A stretch of 64,000 bases of DNA from Streptomyces werraensis (lineage in GTDB: Bacteria > Actinomycetota > Actinomycetes > Streptomycetales > Streptomycetaceae): assembly GCA_014656175.1 (NCBI GenBank), contig BNBX01000013.1, positions 99,370 through 163,369 of the forward strand, read 5' to 3'. Below, in pieces: positions 51,396 to 60,047 of this stretch (the first letter of the stretch is position 1; each line of letters begins with the position of its first letter). The notes below the pieces were generated by a model. The model ran no database searches. It saw only the letters and a list, made by a program, of their open reading frames with translations, and was not told the DNA's origin. Both the position numbers and the translations under genes were made by a program.

Positions 51396-52622
51396 ATGCC
51401 TTCGGACGACACCCACGCACCTGACCCCCGGCCCGGTTACCGAGCCCTGCTCCGCAACCGCGAGTTCGCCGGCCTGTACGCCGGTTTCACGCTCACCGTC
51501 GGCGCGAGCACCCTTTCCGGCTTCGCGCTCGGCACGCTCGTCGACCGGTCGACCGGCTCCCCGTTCCTCACCGCCGTGAGCATGTACGGCGCGACCTTCG
51601 CGACCGTGCTGGGCGCGACCACGCTGATGTCGGTCGCGGACGGCAGCCGTCCGCGCCGCACCCTGGTCGCGCTCCAGTGCGTCGCCCTCGCGGGAGCCTG
51701 CGCGCAGGCGGTCCCCGGCATGCCGCTCGCCACCCGCTTCGCCCTGCTCCTGCTGCTCGGCTTCTTCCAGTCCCTCAACACCGGGACGCGCATGGGCCTG
51801 CTCGCCGAGGTGGTGCCCGCCTCCGCCTACGTCCCGGCCCGCTCGCTGATGAACATCACCGCGGGCGGCACCTCCGTCCTCGGTTTCACGCTCGGCGCGG
51901 TGCTGCTGCCCCACCTCACCCCGCAGGGCCTGTTCCTCGCGGCAGGGGCACTGACGGCGGCCGCTCTCGCCGTGACGGCGGCGACCGTACGGGAACGCTC
52001 CGTCCGCCCGCCTCGCCGCCCCGGCCTGCGCGAGACATGGACGGCCAACGCGGCCCTTCTCTCCCGTGGCGGCCCGCGCGCCCTGCTCCTCAACCTGTGG
52101 GTGCCCAACGGCCTGATCGTGGGCTGCGAGGCCCTGTTCATCCCGTACGCCGGGGAGAACGCGGGTGTCCTGCTGGCCGCCGCATCGGGCGGCATGCTCC
52201 TGGGCGACCTGACCGTCGGCCGCCTGCTGACCGCCGCATGGCGACGCCGCTGCGCGTTCCCCCTGCGCCTGCTGCTCGCCGCCCCGTACCTCCTCTTCGC
52301 ACTGCACCCGCCGACGGCCGTGGCGGCGGTCGCGGTGTTCGTGGCGAGCGCGGGCTTCGCGGCCACGCTCCCCCTCCAGGAACGGCTCCTCGCCCTCACA
52401 CCCGAGCAGGTGCGCGGTCAGGTGCAGGGCGTCGAGTCGGCGGGCCGCATGACCTGGCAGGGCATCGGCGCGGCGATCGCGGGAGCGACGGCGCAGGTCC
52501 TCTCCCCGACGGTGACGATCACGGCGCTGGCGGCGGTGTCGGTGTGCGTGACGGTCGCCTCCCGCCCGTACGTCGACCGCACCCGCGCCCTGAAGGCCGC
52601 GCCCGGGTCACCGCGCCGGTGA
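51396..52622 (+). CDS. MFS transporter
   Basis: A 408-residue membrane protein with about twelve helices and a weak MFS pattern (GFTLTVGASTLSGFALGTLVDRSTGSPFLTA; DGSRPRRTLVALQ; LNTGTRMGLLAEVVPASAYVPARSL; LLALTPEQVRGQVQGV). It looks like a drug or metabolite exporter of the MFS-1/EntS-like type; substrate unknown. The ATG at 51396 has no ribosome site, only the T-rich terminator in front; an in-frame ATG at 51339 would add 19 residues. Readthrough of the hairpin is probably how the gene is controlled (inference). Confidence 0.85.
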   Translation: MPSDDTHAPDPRPGYRALLRNREFAGLYAGFTLTVGASTLSGFALGTLVDRSTGSPFLTAVSMYGATFATVLGATTLMSVADGSRPRRTLVALQCVALAGACAQAVPGMPLATRFALLLLLGFFQSLNTGTRMGLLAEVVPASAYVPARSLMNITAGGTSVLGFTLGAVLLPHLTPQGLFLAAGALTAAALAVTAATVRERSVRPPRRPGLRETWTANAALLSRGGPRALLLNLWVPNGLIVGCEALFIPYAGENAGVLLAAASGGMLLGDLTVGRLLTAAWRRRCAFPLRLLLAAPYLLFALHPPTAVAAVAVFVASAGFAATLPLQERLLALTPEQVRGQVQGVESAGRMTWQGIGAAIAGATAQVLSPTVTITALAAVSVCVTVASRPYVDRTRALKAAPGSPRR

Positions 52623-52655
52623 TGGGTGTCGGTGCGGGCGACTACGGTTCCGCGC

Positions 52656-53183
52656 ATGACCGACACCACCGGCGACGACCGCCGTCTCCCGCCCGCCCTG
52701 GCCGACCTGGCCCGCGCTCCCGTCGACTACGCGGACGGCAAGGGCATCGACTTCGAGCCGTACGAGGAGTTCTGCCCGGCCGAGGAGACCACGGCCTGGG
52801 TGCGGGACTGGACGGGGAACCCGGACGCGGACGGTTCCGCCCTCCGCATCTTCGGCCAGGACGGCTCGGGCGGCCTCGCCGCACTCTGGCGGGCCCGCCC
52901 CGGCCGCCCCCTCACCGAGCAGCCCGTGGTCTTCCTCGGCTCCGAGGGCGAGTGCGGGGTCGTCGCCGGCAACCTCTCCGACTTCCTGTGGCTGCTCGCC
53001 GACGGCATCGGCCCCTGGGAGGCAGTGGTCCTCGACGAGGACACCCCTCACCCCGAGGGCGCGCTCCCGGATCTGGCCGCCCTTCACGCCACCACACCGC
53101 GCCGCGAGCCCCGCACGATCAAGGCGGAGGCCCGCGGGGAGTTCCCGGACTTCCCGTCCTTCGTCGGCGACCTGCGCCTCTGA
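52656..53183 (+). CDS. SUKH/SMI1-KNR4-like protein
   Basis: A 175-residue soluble acidic protein. Its pattern (FEPYEEFCPAEETTAWVRDWTG, LRIFGQDGSGGLAALWRARPG, PVVFLGSEGECGVVAGNLSDFLWLLADG) matches SMI1/KNR4 (SUKH) proteins, many of which are immunity proteins against toxins, though many others are not. No toxin gene is beside it. ATG start at 52656, 33 bp after the MFS gene. It is best read as an orphan SUKH protein. Confidence 0.74.
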   Translation: MTDTTGDDRRLPPALADLARAPVDYADGKGIDFEPYEEFCPAEETTAWVRDWTGNPDADGSALRIFGQDGSGGLAALWRARPGRPLTEQPVVFLGSEGECGVVAGNLSDFLWLLADGIGPWEAVVLDEDTPHPEGALPDLAALHATTPRREPRTIKAEARGEFPDFPSFVGDLRL

Positions 53184-53469
53184 CCTCAAGGGCGTCACCA
53201 CCGGGTCACGTGCGTCACAGACGCGTACGAGAGCCCGTCCGGGCGAAACGGTGGACGAGGTGGCGCCCGTCAACGACTCCGGCGGCTCGGGCGCCCGCGT
53301 CACGGGCCTGGTCGTCACCCCGCCACGGACGGCTCCGGCACCCCGGTCAAGGTCGGCCCCGTCGGCAGCGCGGGCCAGGGCGGCCGACCACCCCGAGTCA
53401 CCTGGGTGACCCGGGCCGTCGACCCCGCGTTGATCCTGGCAAGGGCGCGCGACCAGAAGGGCGGCGGGG
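53184..53469 (+). pseudogene. Possible decayed coding fragment
   Basis: From GTG 53251 a short reading (VDEVAPVNDSGGSGARVTGLVVTP) is followed, after a shift of frame near 53322, by a reading like TDGSGTPVKVGPVGSAGQGG. Both look like parts of a secreted-protein beta domain. The pieces could be remnants of a small lipoprotein gene, or chance. No complete gene is present in this 286-bp spacer. Confidence 0.25.
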
Positions 53470-54303
53470 ATGAGCGGGTGGGAAGCGTGGCTGGGCGACG
53501 AGGAGGCCGGGGCCGTCATGCGCACGGTCGTACGGCAGCTCAAGCTGTGGCGGGAGGCGGCCGGCCTCACGCAGGCCGAGTTCGGCGCGGCCATCGGCTA
53601 CGGCGAGGAACTGGTCTCCTCGGTGGAGCGGGGGCGGCGCATTCCTCGCCCTGAGTATCTGGACGCGGTCGACGCGGCGCTGGGCGCAGGCGGGAAGATC
53701 TCCGCGATGGCAAGGGATGTCGCGGAGATCAGGTACCCGAAGACCGTGCGCGACCTGAAGAAGCTGGAGGCCGAAGCTGTCGAGCTCGGTGCCTATAACA
53801 ACTCCGTGATTCACGGCCTGTTGCAGACGCCGGACTACGCCCGCGCCGTCTTCAGTGCGCGGCGGCCTCCGTTCACCGCGGACGAACTCGAACAGCGCTT
53901 GTCCGCCCGCGTCGCCCGCCAGGAGATCATCGGCGAGACGACGTCCCGTCCTCTGTTCAGCTTCGTCCAGTGCGAGTCGACGCTTCGCCGGCCCCTCGGG
54001 GGCAGGATGGTGATGCGCGGGCAGCTCGAACGCCTGTTGACCGTCGGCACGTTCCCCCACGTCGATCTTCAGGTGCTCCCGCTGAGCCATGAGGAGAACC
54101 CGGGCCTCGCCGGATCGTTCCGGCTGCTCAGGCTCAGGGACGGCACCACGGTCGGGCACCTGGAGGTACAGCACATCAGCCGTGTGGTCACCGACCGGAA
54201 GGAAGTACAGCTCCTCGACATGCGTTACGGAGCCATCCGGGCGCAGGCTCTCAGCCCGCGGGAATCACTGGCCCTCATCGAGAAAGTGCTGGGAGAGACA
54301 TGA
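53470..54303 (+). CDS. XRE-family HTH regulator with DUF5753 domain
   Basis: A 277-residue regulator. The HTH is at about residues 20-75 (LKLWREAAGLTQAEFGAAIGYGEELVSSVERGRRIPR), and the rest is a DUF5753 domain (EAEAVELGAYNNSVIHGLLQTPDYARAVF to MRYGAIRAQALSPRESLALIEKVL). This is the WhiJ-like family abundant in Streptomyces, usually paired with a DUF397 gene as here. ATG 53470 has GGCGGGGATG upstream. Its stop overlaps the DUF397 start in ATGA. Codon bias is a little weaker than in neighbours, suggesting more recent arrival. Confidence 0.92.
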   Translation: MSGWEAWLGDEEAGAVMRTVVRQLKLWREAAGLTQAEFGAAIGYGEELVSSVERGRRIPRPEYLDAVDAALGAGGKISAMARDVAEIRYPKTVRDLKKLEAEAVELGAYNNSVIHGLLQTPDYARAVFSARRPPFTADELEQRLSARVARQEIIGETTSRPLFSFVQCESTLRRPLGGRMVMRGQLERLLTVGTFPHVDLQVLPLSHEENPGLAGSFRLLRLRDGTTVGHLEVQHISRVVTDRKEVQLLDMRYGAIRAQALSPRESLALIEKVLGET

Positions 54304-54497
54304 CCCTCAAGGCCGACACCCGCACCGTGTGGACGAAGAGCAGCTACAGCACGGACGAGGGCCCCGACTGCGTCGAAGTAGCCGCCACCCCCGTCCACAT
54401 CCTCGTCCGCGACTCCAAGACCCCCCAAGGCCCCCGCCTCACCCTCGCCCCCACCGCCTGGGCGGCCTTCCTCCCCTACGCCTCGAGCCGCCGCTGA
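54300..54497 (+). CDS. DUF397 protein
   Basis: A 65-residue small protein with the DUF397 pattern WTKSSYSTDEGPDCVEVA and VRDSKTPQGPRLTLAPTAWAAFL. It forms a translationally coupled pair with the XRE/DUF5753 regulator; such pairs influence development and antibiotic production in Streptomyces and have been compared with toxin-antitoxin systems. A strong terminator follows. Confidence 0.92.
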   Translation: MTLKADTRTVWTKSSYSTDEGPDCVEVAATPVHILVRDSKTPQGPRLTLAPTAWAAFLPYASSRR

Positions 54498-54549
54498 CCG
54501 GCCTCCGGTCGAGGACGACCCGCGCCGTAGGGGGCTGCCCCGGACGCAC

Positions 54550-54585
54550 GACGGCGGGGCGTGTCCGCGGACACGCCCCGCCGTC
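54550..54585. terminator. Bidirectional hairpin terminator
   Basis: An 18-bp perfect inverted repeat (54550-54567 and 54568-54585) with no spacer, so the loop is formed by its central bases. It separates the DUF397 gene from the converging hemD. Confidence 0.85.
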
Positions 54586-54602
54586 ACAAACCGCGGCTCA
54601 CC

Positions 54603-56309
54603 TCACGTCGTCGACCGACGCCTCCGCGCCCCCGGCCGCCGCTCACTCGGGCGGGTGACCGGGTCGCCCGCCTCCAGCGCGGCGAGCCGGCGCCGCGCGC
54701 CGAAGTCGGCGAGGGCCTCGGCCAGCTTGTGGACCGACGGCTCGGGAGCCATCACGTCCACCCGGAGCCCGTGCTCCTCGGCCGTCTTCGCCGTGGCCGG
54801 GCCGATGCACGCGATCACCGTCACGTTGTGCGGCTTGCCGGCGATGCCCACCAGGTTCCGGACCGTCGACGACGAGGTGAACAGCACCGCGTCGAAGCCG
54901 CCGCCCTTGATCGCCTCGCGGGTCTCCGCCGGCGGCGGCGAGGCGCGCACGGTGCGGTACGCCGTGACGTCGTCGACCTCCCAGCCCAGCTCGATGAGCC
55001 CCGCGACCAGCGTCTCGGTCGCGATGTCGGCGCGCGGCAGGAAGACACGGTCGATCGGGTCGAAGACCGGGTCGTACGGCGGCCAGTCCTCCAGCAGACC
55101 GGCAGCCGACTGCTCACCCGACGGCACCAGGTCCGGCTTCACGCCGAAGGCGATCAGCGCCTTCGCGGTCTGCTCGCCCACCGCCGCGACCTTGATCCCG
55201 GCGAAGGCGCGGGCGTCGAGCCCGTACTCCTCGAACTTCTCGCGGACCGCCTTGACCGCGTTGACCGAGGTGAACGCGATCCACTCGTAGCGGCCGGTGA
55301 CCAGGCCCTTGACCGCGCGCTCCATCTGCTGCGGGGTGCGCGGCGGCTCGACCGCGATGGTCGGCACCTCGTGCGGCACGGCCCCGTAGGACCGCAGTTG
55401 GTCGGAGAGCGACGCCGCCTGCTCCTTGGTGCGCGGCACGAGCACCTTCCAGCCGAACAGCGGCTTGGACTCGAACCACGCCAGCCGGTCCCGCTGGGCG
55501 GCGGCGGAACGCTCACCGACCACGGCTATCACGGGCCGTGCGCCCTCCGGGGAGGGCAGCACCTTCGCCTGCTTCAGCGTCTGCGCGATCGTGCCGAGCG
55601 TCGCCGTCCAGGTGCGCTGCCGGGTCGTGGTGCCCGCGACGGTCACCGTCAGGGGGGTGTCGGGCTTACGTCCGGCGGACACCAGTTCGCCCGCGGCGGC
55701 GGCCACCGAGTCCAGCGTGGTGGAGACGACCACCGTGCCGTCGGAGGCGCCGACCTCCGTCCAGCACCGGTCGGACGCCGTGCGCGCGTCGACGAACCGC
55801 ACGTCGGTGCCCTGGGCGTCCCGCAGCGGCACACCGGCGTACGCGGGCACGCCGACCGCGGTGGCGACACCGGGCACGACCTCGAACGGCACCCCGGCCG
55901 AGGCGCACGCCAGCATCTCCTCGGCGGCGTACGCGTCGAGCCCGGGGTCGCCGGACACCGCACGGACGACCCGCTTGCCGCCCCGCGCGGCCTCCATGAC
56001 AAGATGTGCGGCATCCCTATTCACGGGGACACCGGCGGTTGTTGACGCGCCGTCAACGACCGTCAGCTGGGGCGTGCCCGTGCCCGGCGTGGACGACGCG
56101 GTCGTGTCCGCGTCCGTGTGCACCTCGGCGACGCCCTGCCTGGCGTGCGTCCGTACGACATCGAGCACGTCGTGCTCGGCGACGAGGACGTCCGCGTTCG
56201 CCAGGGCCTCCACGGCGCGCAGGGTCAGCAGTCCCGGATCCCCGGGTCCGGCACCGAGGAAGGTGACGTGCCCTTGTTCCGGAGGGGCGGGAAGAGTGGT
56301 GGGGCTCAA
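54603..56309 (-). CDS. hemD: Uroporphyrinogen-III synthase fused to a CobA-like methyltransferase domain
   Basis: A 568-residue fusion. Residues about 14-265 are a uroporphyrinogen-III C-methyltransferase-like domain (TFLGAGPGDPGLLTLRA; FEVVPGVATAVGVPAYAG), and about 280-540 are HemD (GWKVLVPRTKEQAASLSDQL; WIAFTSVNAVKAVREKF; VLFTSSSTVRNLVGIAG). HemD closes hydroxymethylbilane to uroporphyrinogen III. The methyltransferase half has lost the usual GGDPxxFGRGGEE box (here SGDPGLDAYAAEE) and the YDRLV motif, so its activity is doubtful. The start is a TTG at 56309 that overlaps the hemC stop in TTGA, which supports coupled translation. Confidence 0.92.
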   Translation of the reverse strand: MSPTTLPAPPEQGHVTFLGAGPGDPGLLTLRAVEALANADVLVAEHDVLDVVRTHARQGVAEVHTDADTTASSTPGTGTPQLTVVDGASTTAGVPVNRDAAHLVMEAARGGKRVVRAVSGDPGLDAYAAEEMLACASAGVPFEVVPGVATAVGVPAYAGVPLRDAQGTDVRFVDARTASDRCWTEVGASDGTVVVSTTLDSVAAAAGELVSAGRKPDTPLTVTVAGTTTRQRTWTATLGTIAQTLKQAKVLPSPEGARPVIAVVGERSAAAQRDRLAWFESKPLFGWKVLVPRTKEQAASLSDQLRSYGAVPHEVPTIAVEPPRTPQQMERAVKGLVTGRYEWIAFTSVNAVKAVREKFEEYGLDARAFAGIKVAAVGEQTAKALIAFGVKPDLVPSGEQSAAGLLEDWPPYDPVFDPIDRVFLPRADIATETLVAGLIELGWEVDDVTAYRTVRASPPPAETREAIKGGGFDAVLFTSSSTVRNLVGIAGKPHNVTVIACIGPATAKTAEEHGLRVDVMAPEPSVHKLAEALADFGARRRLAALEAGDPVTRPSERRPGARRRRSTT

Positions 56310-57265
56310 AGTGCTCGCTCCCCCATCAGACCGGCCGCGCCCTGCGCAAGCATCTCGGTGGCGAGTTCGCGACCGAGCGCCGTCGCCGCCTCGTGCGTCT
56401 CGGGCACGGGACCGGTGGTGGACAGCTGCACCAGCGTGGAACCGTCGGTCGTGCCGACGACGCCCCGCAGGCGCATTTCCTTGACAATCTGCCCGTCAAC
56501 CAGAAGGTCGGCGAGCGCCCCCACGGGTGCGCTGCAGCCGGCCTCCAGGGCGGCGAGCAGTGACCGCTCGGCCGTCACGGCGGCCCGCGTGAACGGGTCG
56601 TCGAGCTGGGCGAGCGCGGCGATGAGGTCCGCGTTGTCCGCGGTGGTCTCGACCGCCAGTGCCCCCTGGCCGGGGGCGGGCAGAACCGTGTCGACCGACA
56701 GGAAGTCGGTCACCTCGTCGCTGCGGCCGACCCGGTTGAGCCCGGCGGCCGCCAGCACCACCGCGTCCAGGTCGCCCTTGGTGACGTACCCGATGCGGGT
56801 GTCGACGTTGCCCCGGATCGGAACCGTCTCGATGTCCATGCCGTGGCTGCGCGCGTACGCGTTCAGCTGCGCCATGCGGCGCGGCGAACCGGTGCCGATG
56901 CGCGCCCCGCGCGGCAGGTCGGCGAGCTTCAGCGTGTCCCGCGCGATGATCACGTCCCGCGGATCCTCACGGACCGGTATCGCGGCGACGACCAGCTCGT
57001 CGGGCTGGGTGGTCGGCAGGTCCTTCAGGGAGTGCACCGCGAAGTCCACCTCGCCGCGCGCCAGCGCCTCCCGCAGCGCGGCGACGAAGACGCCCGTGCC
57101 GCCGATCTGCGCGAGGTGCTCACGCGAGACGTCGCCGTACGTGGTGATCTCGACGAGCTCGACGGGCCGTCCGGTCACCTGGCTCACGGCATCCGCCACC
57201 TGCCCGGACTGGGCCATGGCGAGCTTGCTCCGCCTGGTCCCCAGCCTCAGTGCCTTCTCAGTCAT
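56306..57265 (-). CDS. hemC: Hydroxymethylbilane synthase HemC
   Basis: A 319-residue porphobilinogen deaminase that polymerises four porphobilinogens. Recognised motifs are LRLGTRRSKLAMAQS at the start, VHSLKDLPTT, RIGTGSPRRMAQL, IRGNVDTRI and the dipyrromethane Cys in LEAGCSAPVGALA (about residue 235). ATG start at 57265 overlaps the hemA stop (ATGA). Operon order rex-hemA-hemC-hemD. Confidence 0.96.
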   Translation of the reverse strand: MTEKALRLGTRRSKLAMAQSGQVADAVSQVTGRPVELVEITTYGDVSREHLAQIGGTGVFVAALREALARGEVDFAVHSLKDLPTTQPDELVVAAIPVREDPRDVIIARDTLKLADLPRGARIGTGSPRRMAQLNAYARSHGMDIETVPIRGNVDTRIGYVTKGDLDAVVLAAAGLNRVGRSDEVTDFLSVDTVLPAPGQGALAVETTADNADLIAALAQLDDPFTRAAVTAERSLLAALEAGCSAPVGALADLLVDGQIVKEMRLRGVVGTTDGSTLVQLSTTGPVPETHEAATALGRELATEMLAQGAAGLMGERAL

Positions 57266-58971
57266 CCCGGCCCTCGGTTCTCTGCGTTCTTCTCGGTGCT
57301 TTCCTCGGCGCGGGAGACGGAGGCCACCGTCTCGGGGTCGAGGTCGAACAGGGTGCGCAGCGCGTCCGCGTACCCGGCCCCGCCGGGCTCGGCCGCGAGC
57401 TGCTTGACCCGGACCGTCGGGGCGTGCAGCAGCTTGTCGACCACCCGTCGCACGGTCTGGGTGATCTCCGCGCGGTGCTTGTCGTCCAGGCCGGGGAGCC
57501 GCCCCTCCAGGCGGGCCATCTCTCCGGCCACCACGTCGGCCGCCATGGTCCGCAGGGCGACGACGGTCGGCGTGATGTGCGCCGCCCGCTGTGCCGCCCC
57601 GAACGCGGCGACCTCGTCGGAGACGATACGCCGGACCTGGTCCACATCGGCAGCCATCGGAGCGTCCGCGGACGCCTCCGCGAGCGACTCGATGTCGACG
57701 AGCCGCACGCCGGGCAGGCGGTGGGCCGCCGCGTCGACGTCCCGCGGCATGGCGAGGTCCAGCAGGAAGAGCACGGGCTCGGGGCGCTGCGGCACGTCCA
57801 CCGGCTCGGGCCGCCGGCGCTCGGGGATGCGGCCGATCGCGGACGCGGCCGCGGCGAGCGCGCCGATGACCTCGGCGTCCGCCTCGGGTCCGGTGCCGCG
57901 GGCGGCGTCCCGGCGCTCGACGGCGGAACCCGCCGCCCACGCGCCGTGCTGCTCCAGCGTGGCCGCGTCCATCCCGGCGACGGCCGCCTCCCCCATGACG
58001 GAGAAGCCGGGCCGCACCGTGGGCAGGTCCACCGGGCAGCCGTCCTCGGCGGGCGGCTGCGCGACCGGGGCGCTCTCGCGGGCGTCCTCCTCGGCGACGG
58101 CGTCCAGGTCGACGACCGGCGTCGCGTCGACGCGTCCCTCGACACCCGCGGCCACCATGTCGCCGGTCAGCACCAGGCCGGTCGCACCGGTGCAGGAAAC
58201 GACCACATCGGCACGTGTCAGCTCGAACGGCACCGATGTCATCGGGACCGCGCGGGCCGTCACGTCCGTGTCGCCGCCCTCGGTGAGGATCCGCACCAGC
58301 CGCTCGGCGCGGTCGGGCGTGCGGTTCGCGACCACGACCTCGGCGACCCCGGCGCGCGCGAGCGTGGCCGCGGACAGCGAGGACATCGACCCGGCGCCTA
58401 TGACGAGGGCCTTCTTGCCACGGGCCCAGGACTCCACGGGGGCGCCGAGCGCGAGCTGCTCCAGGCCGAAGGTGACCAGGGACTGCCCGGCGCGGTCGAT
58501 GCCGGTCTCGGAGTGGGCGCGCTTGCCGACCCGCAGCGCCTGCTGGAACAGGTCGTTCAGCAGCCGTCCGGCGGTGTGCGTCGCCTGCGCGCGGGCCAGC
58601 GAGTCCTTGATCTGGCCGAGGATCTGTCCCTCGCCCACGACCATCGAGTCCAGTCCGCAGGCCACCGAGAACAGGTGGTGGACGGCCCGGTCCTCGTAGT
58701 GCACATAAAGATAAGGAGTGAGCTCCTCCAGGCCGACGCCGCTGTGCTGGGCGAGCAGCGTGGACAGCTCGGCGACACCGGCGTGGAACTTGTCCACGTC
58801 GGCGTACAGCTCGATGCGGTTGCAGGTGGCGAGGACCGCGCCCTCGGAGGCGGGCTCCGCGGCGACCGTGTCCTGCAGCAGCTTGGTCTGCGCCTCCGCG
58901 CTCAGCGACGCCCGCTCCAGCACGCTGACCGGGGCGCTGCGGTGGCTCAGTCCGACGACGAGGAGACTCAT
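57262..58971 (-). CDS. hemA: Glutamyl-tRNA reductase HemA, with large insert
   Basis: A 569-residue enzyme that reduces Glu-tRNA to glutamate-1-semialdehyde, first step of the C5 route. Catalytic Cys50 is in VLATCNRIELY; GEGQILGQIKDSL and the NADPH loop VIGAGSMSSLSAATLARAG (about 190) are typical. An extra segment of about 125 residues (about 275-400, acidic and Ala/Pro-rich) lies between the NADPH domain's strands before LFLLDLAMPRDVD, making it longer than the 400-450 residues of most bacteria, a known actinobacterial trait. ATG start at 58971 overlaps the rex stop (ATGA). Confidence 0.96.
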   Translation of the reverse strand: MSLLVVGLSHRSAPVSVLERASLSAEAQTKLLQDTVAAEPASEGAVLATCNRIELYADVDKFHAGVAELSTLLAQHSGVGLEELTPYLYVHYEDRAVHHLFSVACGLDSMVVGEGQILGQIKDSLARAQATHTAGRLLNDLFQQALRVGKRAHSETGIDRAGQSLVTFGLEQLALGAPVESWARGKKALVIGAGSMSSLSAATLARAGVAEVVVANRTPDRAERLVRILTEGGDTDVTARAVPMTSVPFELTRADVVVSCTGATGLVLTGDMVAAGVEGRVDATPVVDLDAVAEEDARESAPVAQPPAEDGCPVDLPTVRPGFSVMGEAAVAGMDAATLEQHGAWAAGSAVERRDAARGTGPEADAEVIGALAAAASAIGRIPERRRPEPVDVPQRPEPVLFLLDLAMPRDVDAAAHRLPGVRLVDIESLAEASADAPMAADVDQVRRIVSDEVAAFGAAQRAAHITPTVVALRTMAADVVAGEMARLEGRLPGLDDKHRAEITQTVRRVVDKLLHAPTVRVKQLAAEPGGAGYADALRTLFDLDPETVASVSRAEESTEKNAENRGPG

Positions 58972-59759
58972 GCCGGCATCACGGCGGGTACGTCCCCGTC
59001 GGGCCCCTGGTCGGTGGCGGAGCCCTCGCGCTTGGCGGCGACGGCGGTGTTGGTGCTGCCGGCGGCCTGCGCGGCGGTGACCTCGGCGGCGGCCTCCTCG
59101 CCGGCCTTGCGCTGCTCGTGGAAGGCGAGGATCTGCAGCTCGATGGAGAGGTCCACCTTGCGCACGTCGACGCCGTCCGGGACGGTCAGCACGGTCGGCG
59201 CGAAGTTCAGGATGGAGGTGACGCCGGCGGCGACGAGCCGGTCGCAGACCTGCTGGGCGGCGCCGGCCGGGGTGGCGATGACACCGATGGACACGCCGTT
59301 GTCCCGGATGATCGCCTCGAGCTCGTCGGTGTGCTGCACGGGGATGCCGGCGACGGGCTTTCCGGCCATCGCGGGGTCGGCGTCGATCAGCGCGGCGACC
59401 CGGAAACCACGGGAGGCGAACCCTCCGTAGTTGGCGAGGGCGGCGCCGAGGTTACCGATTCCTACGATCACAACCGGCCAGTCCTGGGTGAGGCCGAGTT
59501 CACGGGAGATCTGGTACACGAGATACTCGACGTCGTAGCCGACGCCCCGGGTGCCGTAGGAACCCAGGTAGGAGAAGTCCTTGCGCAGCTTCGCGGAGTT
59601 GACACCCGCGGCGGCCGCCAGCTCCTCCGAGGAGACCGTGGGCACCGAGCGCTCGGAGAGCGCGGTCAGGGCGCGGAGGTACAGCGGAAGCCGGGCGACG
59701 GTGGCCTCGGGAATCCCTCGGCTACGGGTCGCCGGTCGGTGAGTTCGGCCAGTTGCCAC
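58968..59759 (-). CDS. rex: Redox-sensing transcriptional repressor Rex
   Basis: A 263-residue NADH/NAD+-sensing repressor. The N-terminal winged helix (about 15-90: LPLYLRALTALSERSVPTVSSEELAAAAGVNSAKLRKDFSYLGSYG) is followed by a Rossmann domain (VVIVGIGNLGAALANYGGF) and a C-terminal helix that swaps between subunits. High NADH releases it from DNA. The GTG start at 59759 has AGGAG 5 nt upstream. It heads the rex-hemA-hemC-hemD operon and is probably autoregulated through the operator at 59837-59852. The C-terminal 30 residues form a variable Ala/Thr-rich tail. Confidence 0.95.
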   Translation of the reverse strand: MATGRTHRPATRSRGIPEATVARLPLYLRALTALSERSVPTVSSEELAAAAGVNSAKLRKDFSYLGSYGTRGVGYDVEYLVYQISRELGLTQDWPVVIVGIGNLGAALANYGGFASRGFRVAALIDADPAMAGKPVAGIPVQHTDELEAIIRDNGVSIGVIATPAGAAQQVCDRLVAAGVTSILNFAPTVLTVPDGVDVRKVDLSIELQILAFHEQRKAGEEAAAEVTAAQAAGSTNTAVAAKREGSATDQGPDGDVPAVMPA

Positions 59760-59836
59760 GGTGCTCCTGCGGGTAGAGCGGGGCTTCAGGCGGTCATACG
59801 TCCCCGGACCGCCCCGTCGAATGCAGGCTATGTCTT

Positions 59837-59852
59837 TGTGAACGCGTGCACA
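59837..59852. promoter_or_regulatory. Rex operator (ROP)
   Basis: TGTGAACGCGTGCACA differs at one base from the S. coelicolor Rex operator as I recall it (TGTGAACGCGTTCACA). It lies 77 bp upstream of the rex start on the minus-strand side, in a relatively A+T-rich spacer, and could give autoregulation of rex-hemACD. Confidence 0.82.
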
Positions 59853-60047
59853 AAGATTGTGTCCGATTTGCCCGGCCAACGTGACCGGGGTCACGCGCCC
59901 CCGGCGCACGCGGGGGGAACCGGCGCGCCTGCGCCGCCGCTCCTTCACTTCCGGGGGCAAAACCGCACACTCTCCTCTGTGAATCCCGCCCCCGAGACCA
60001 AGACACCATCGATCCTAAGCGAATTTCCGCCAGATTGAACTGGCCGG

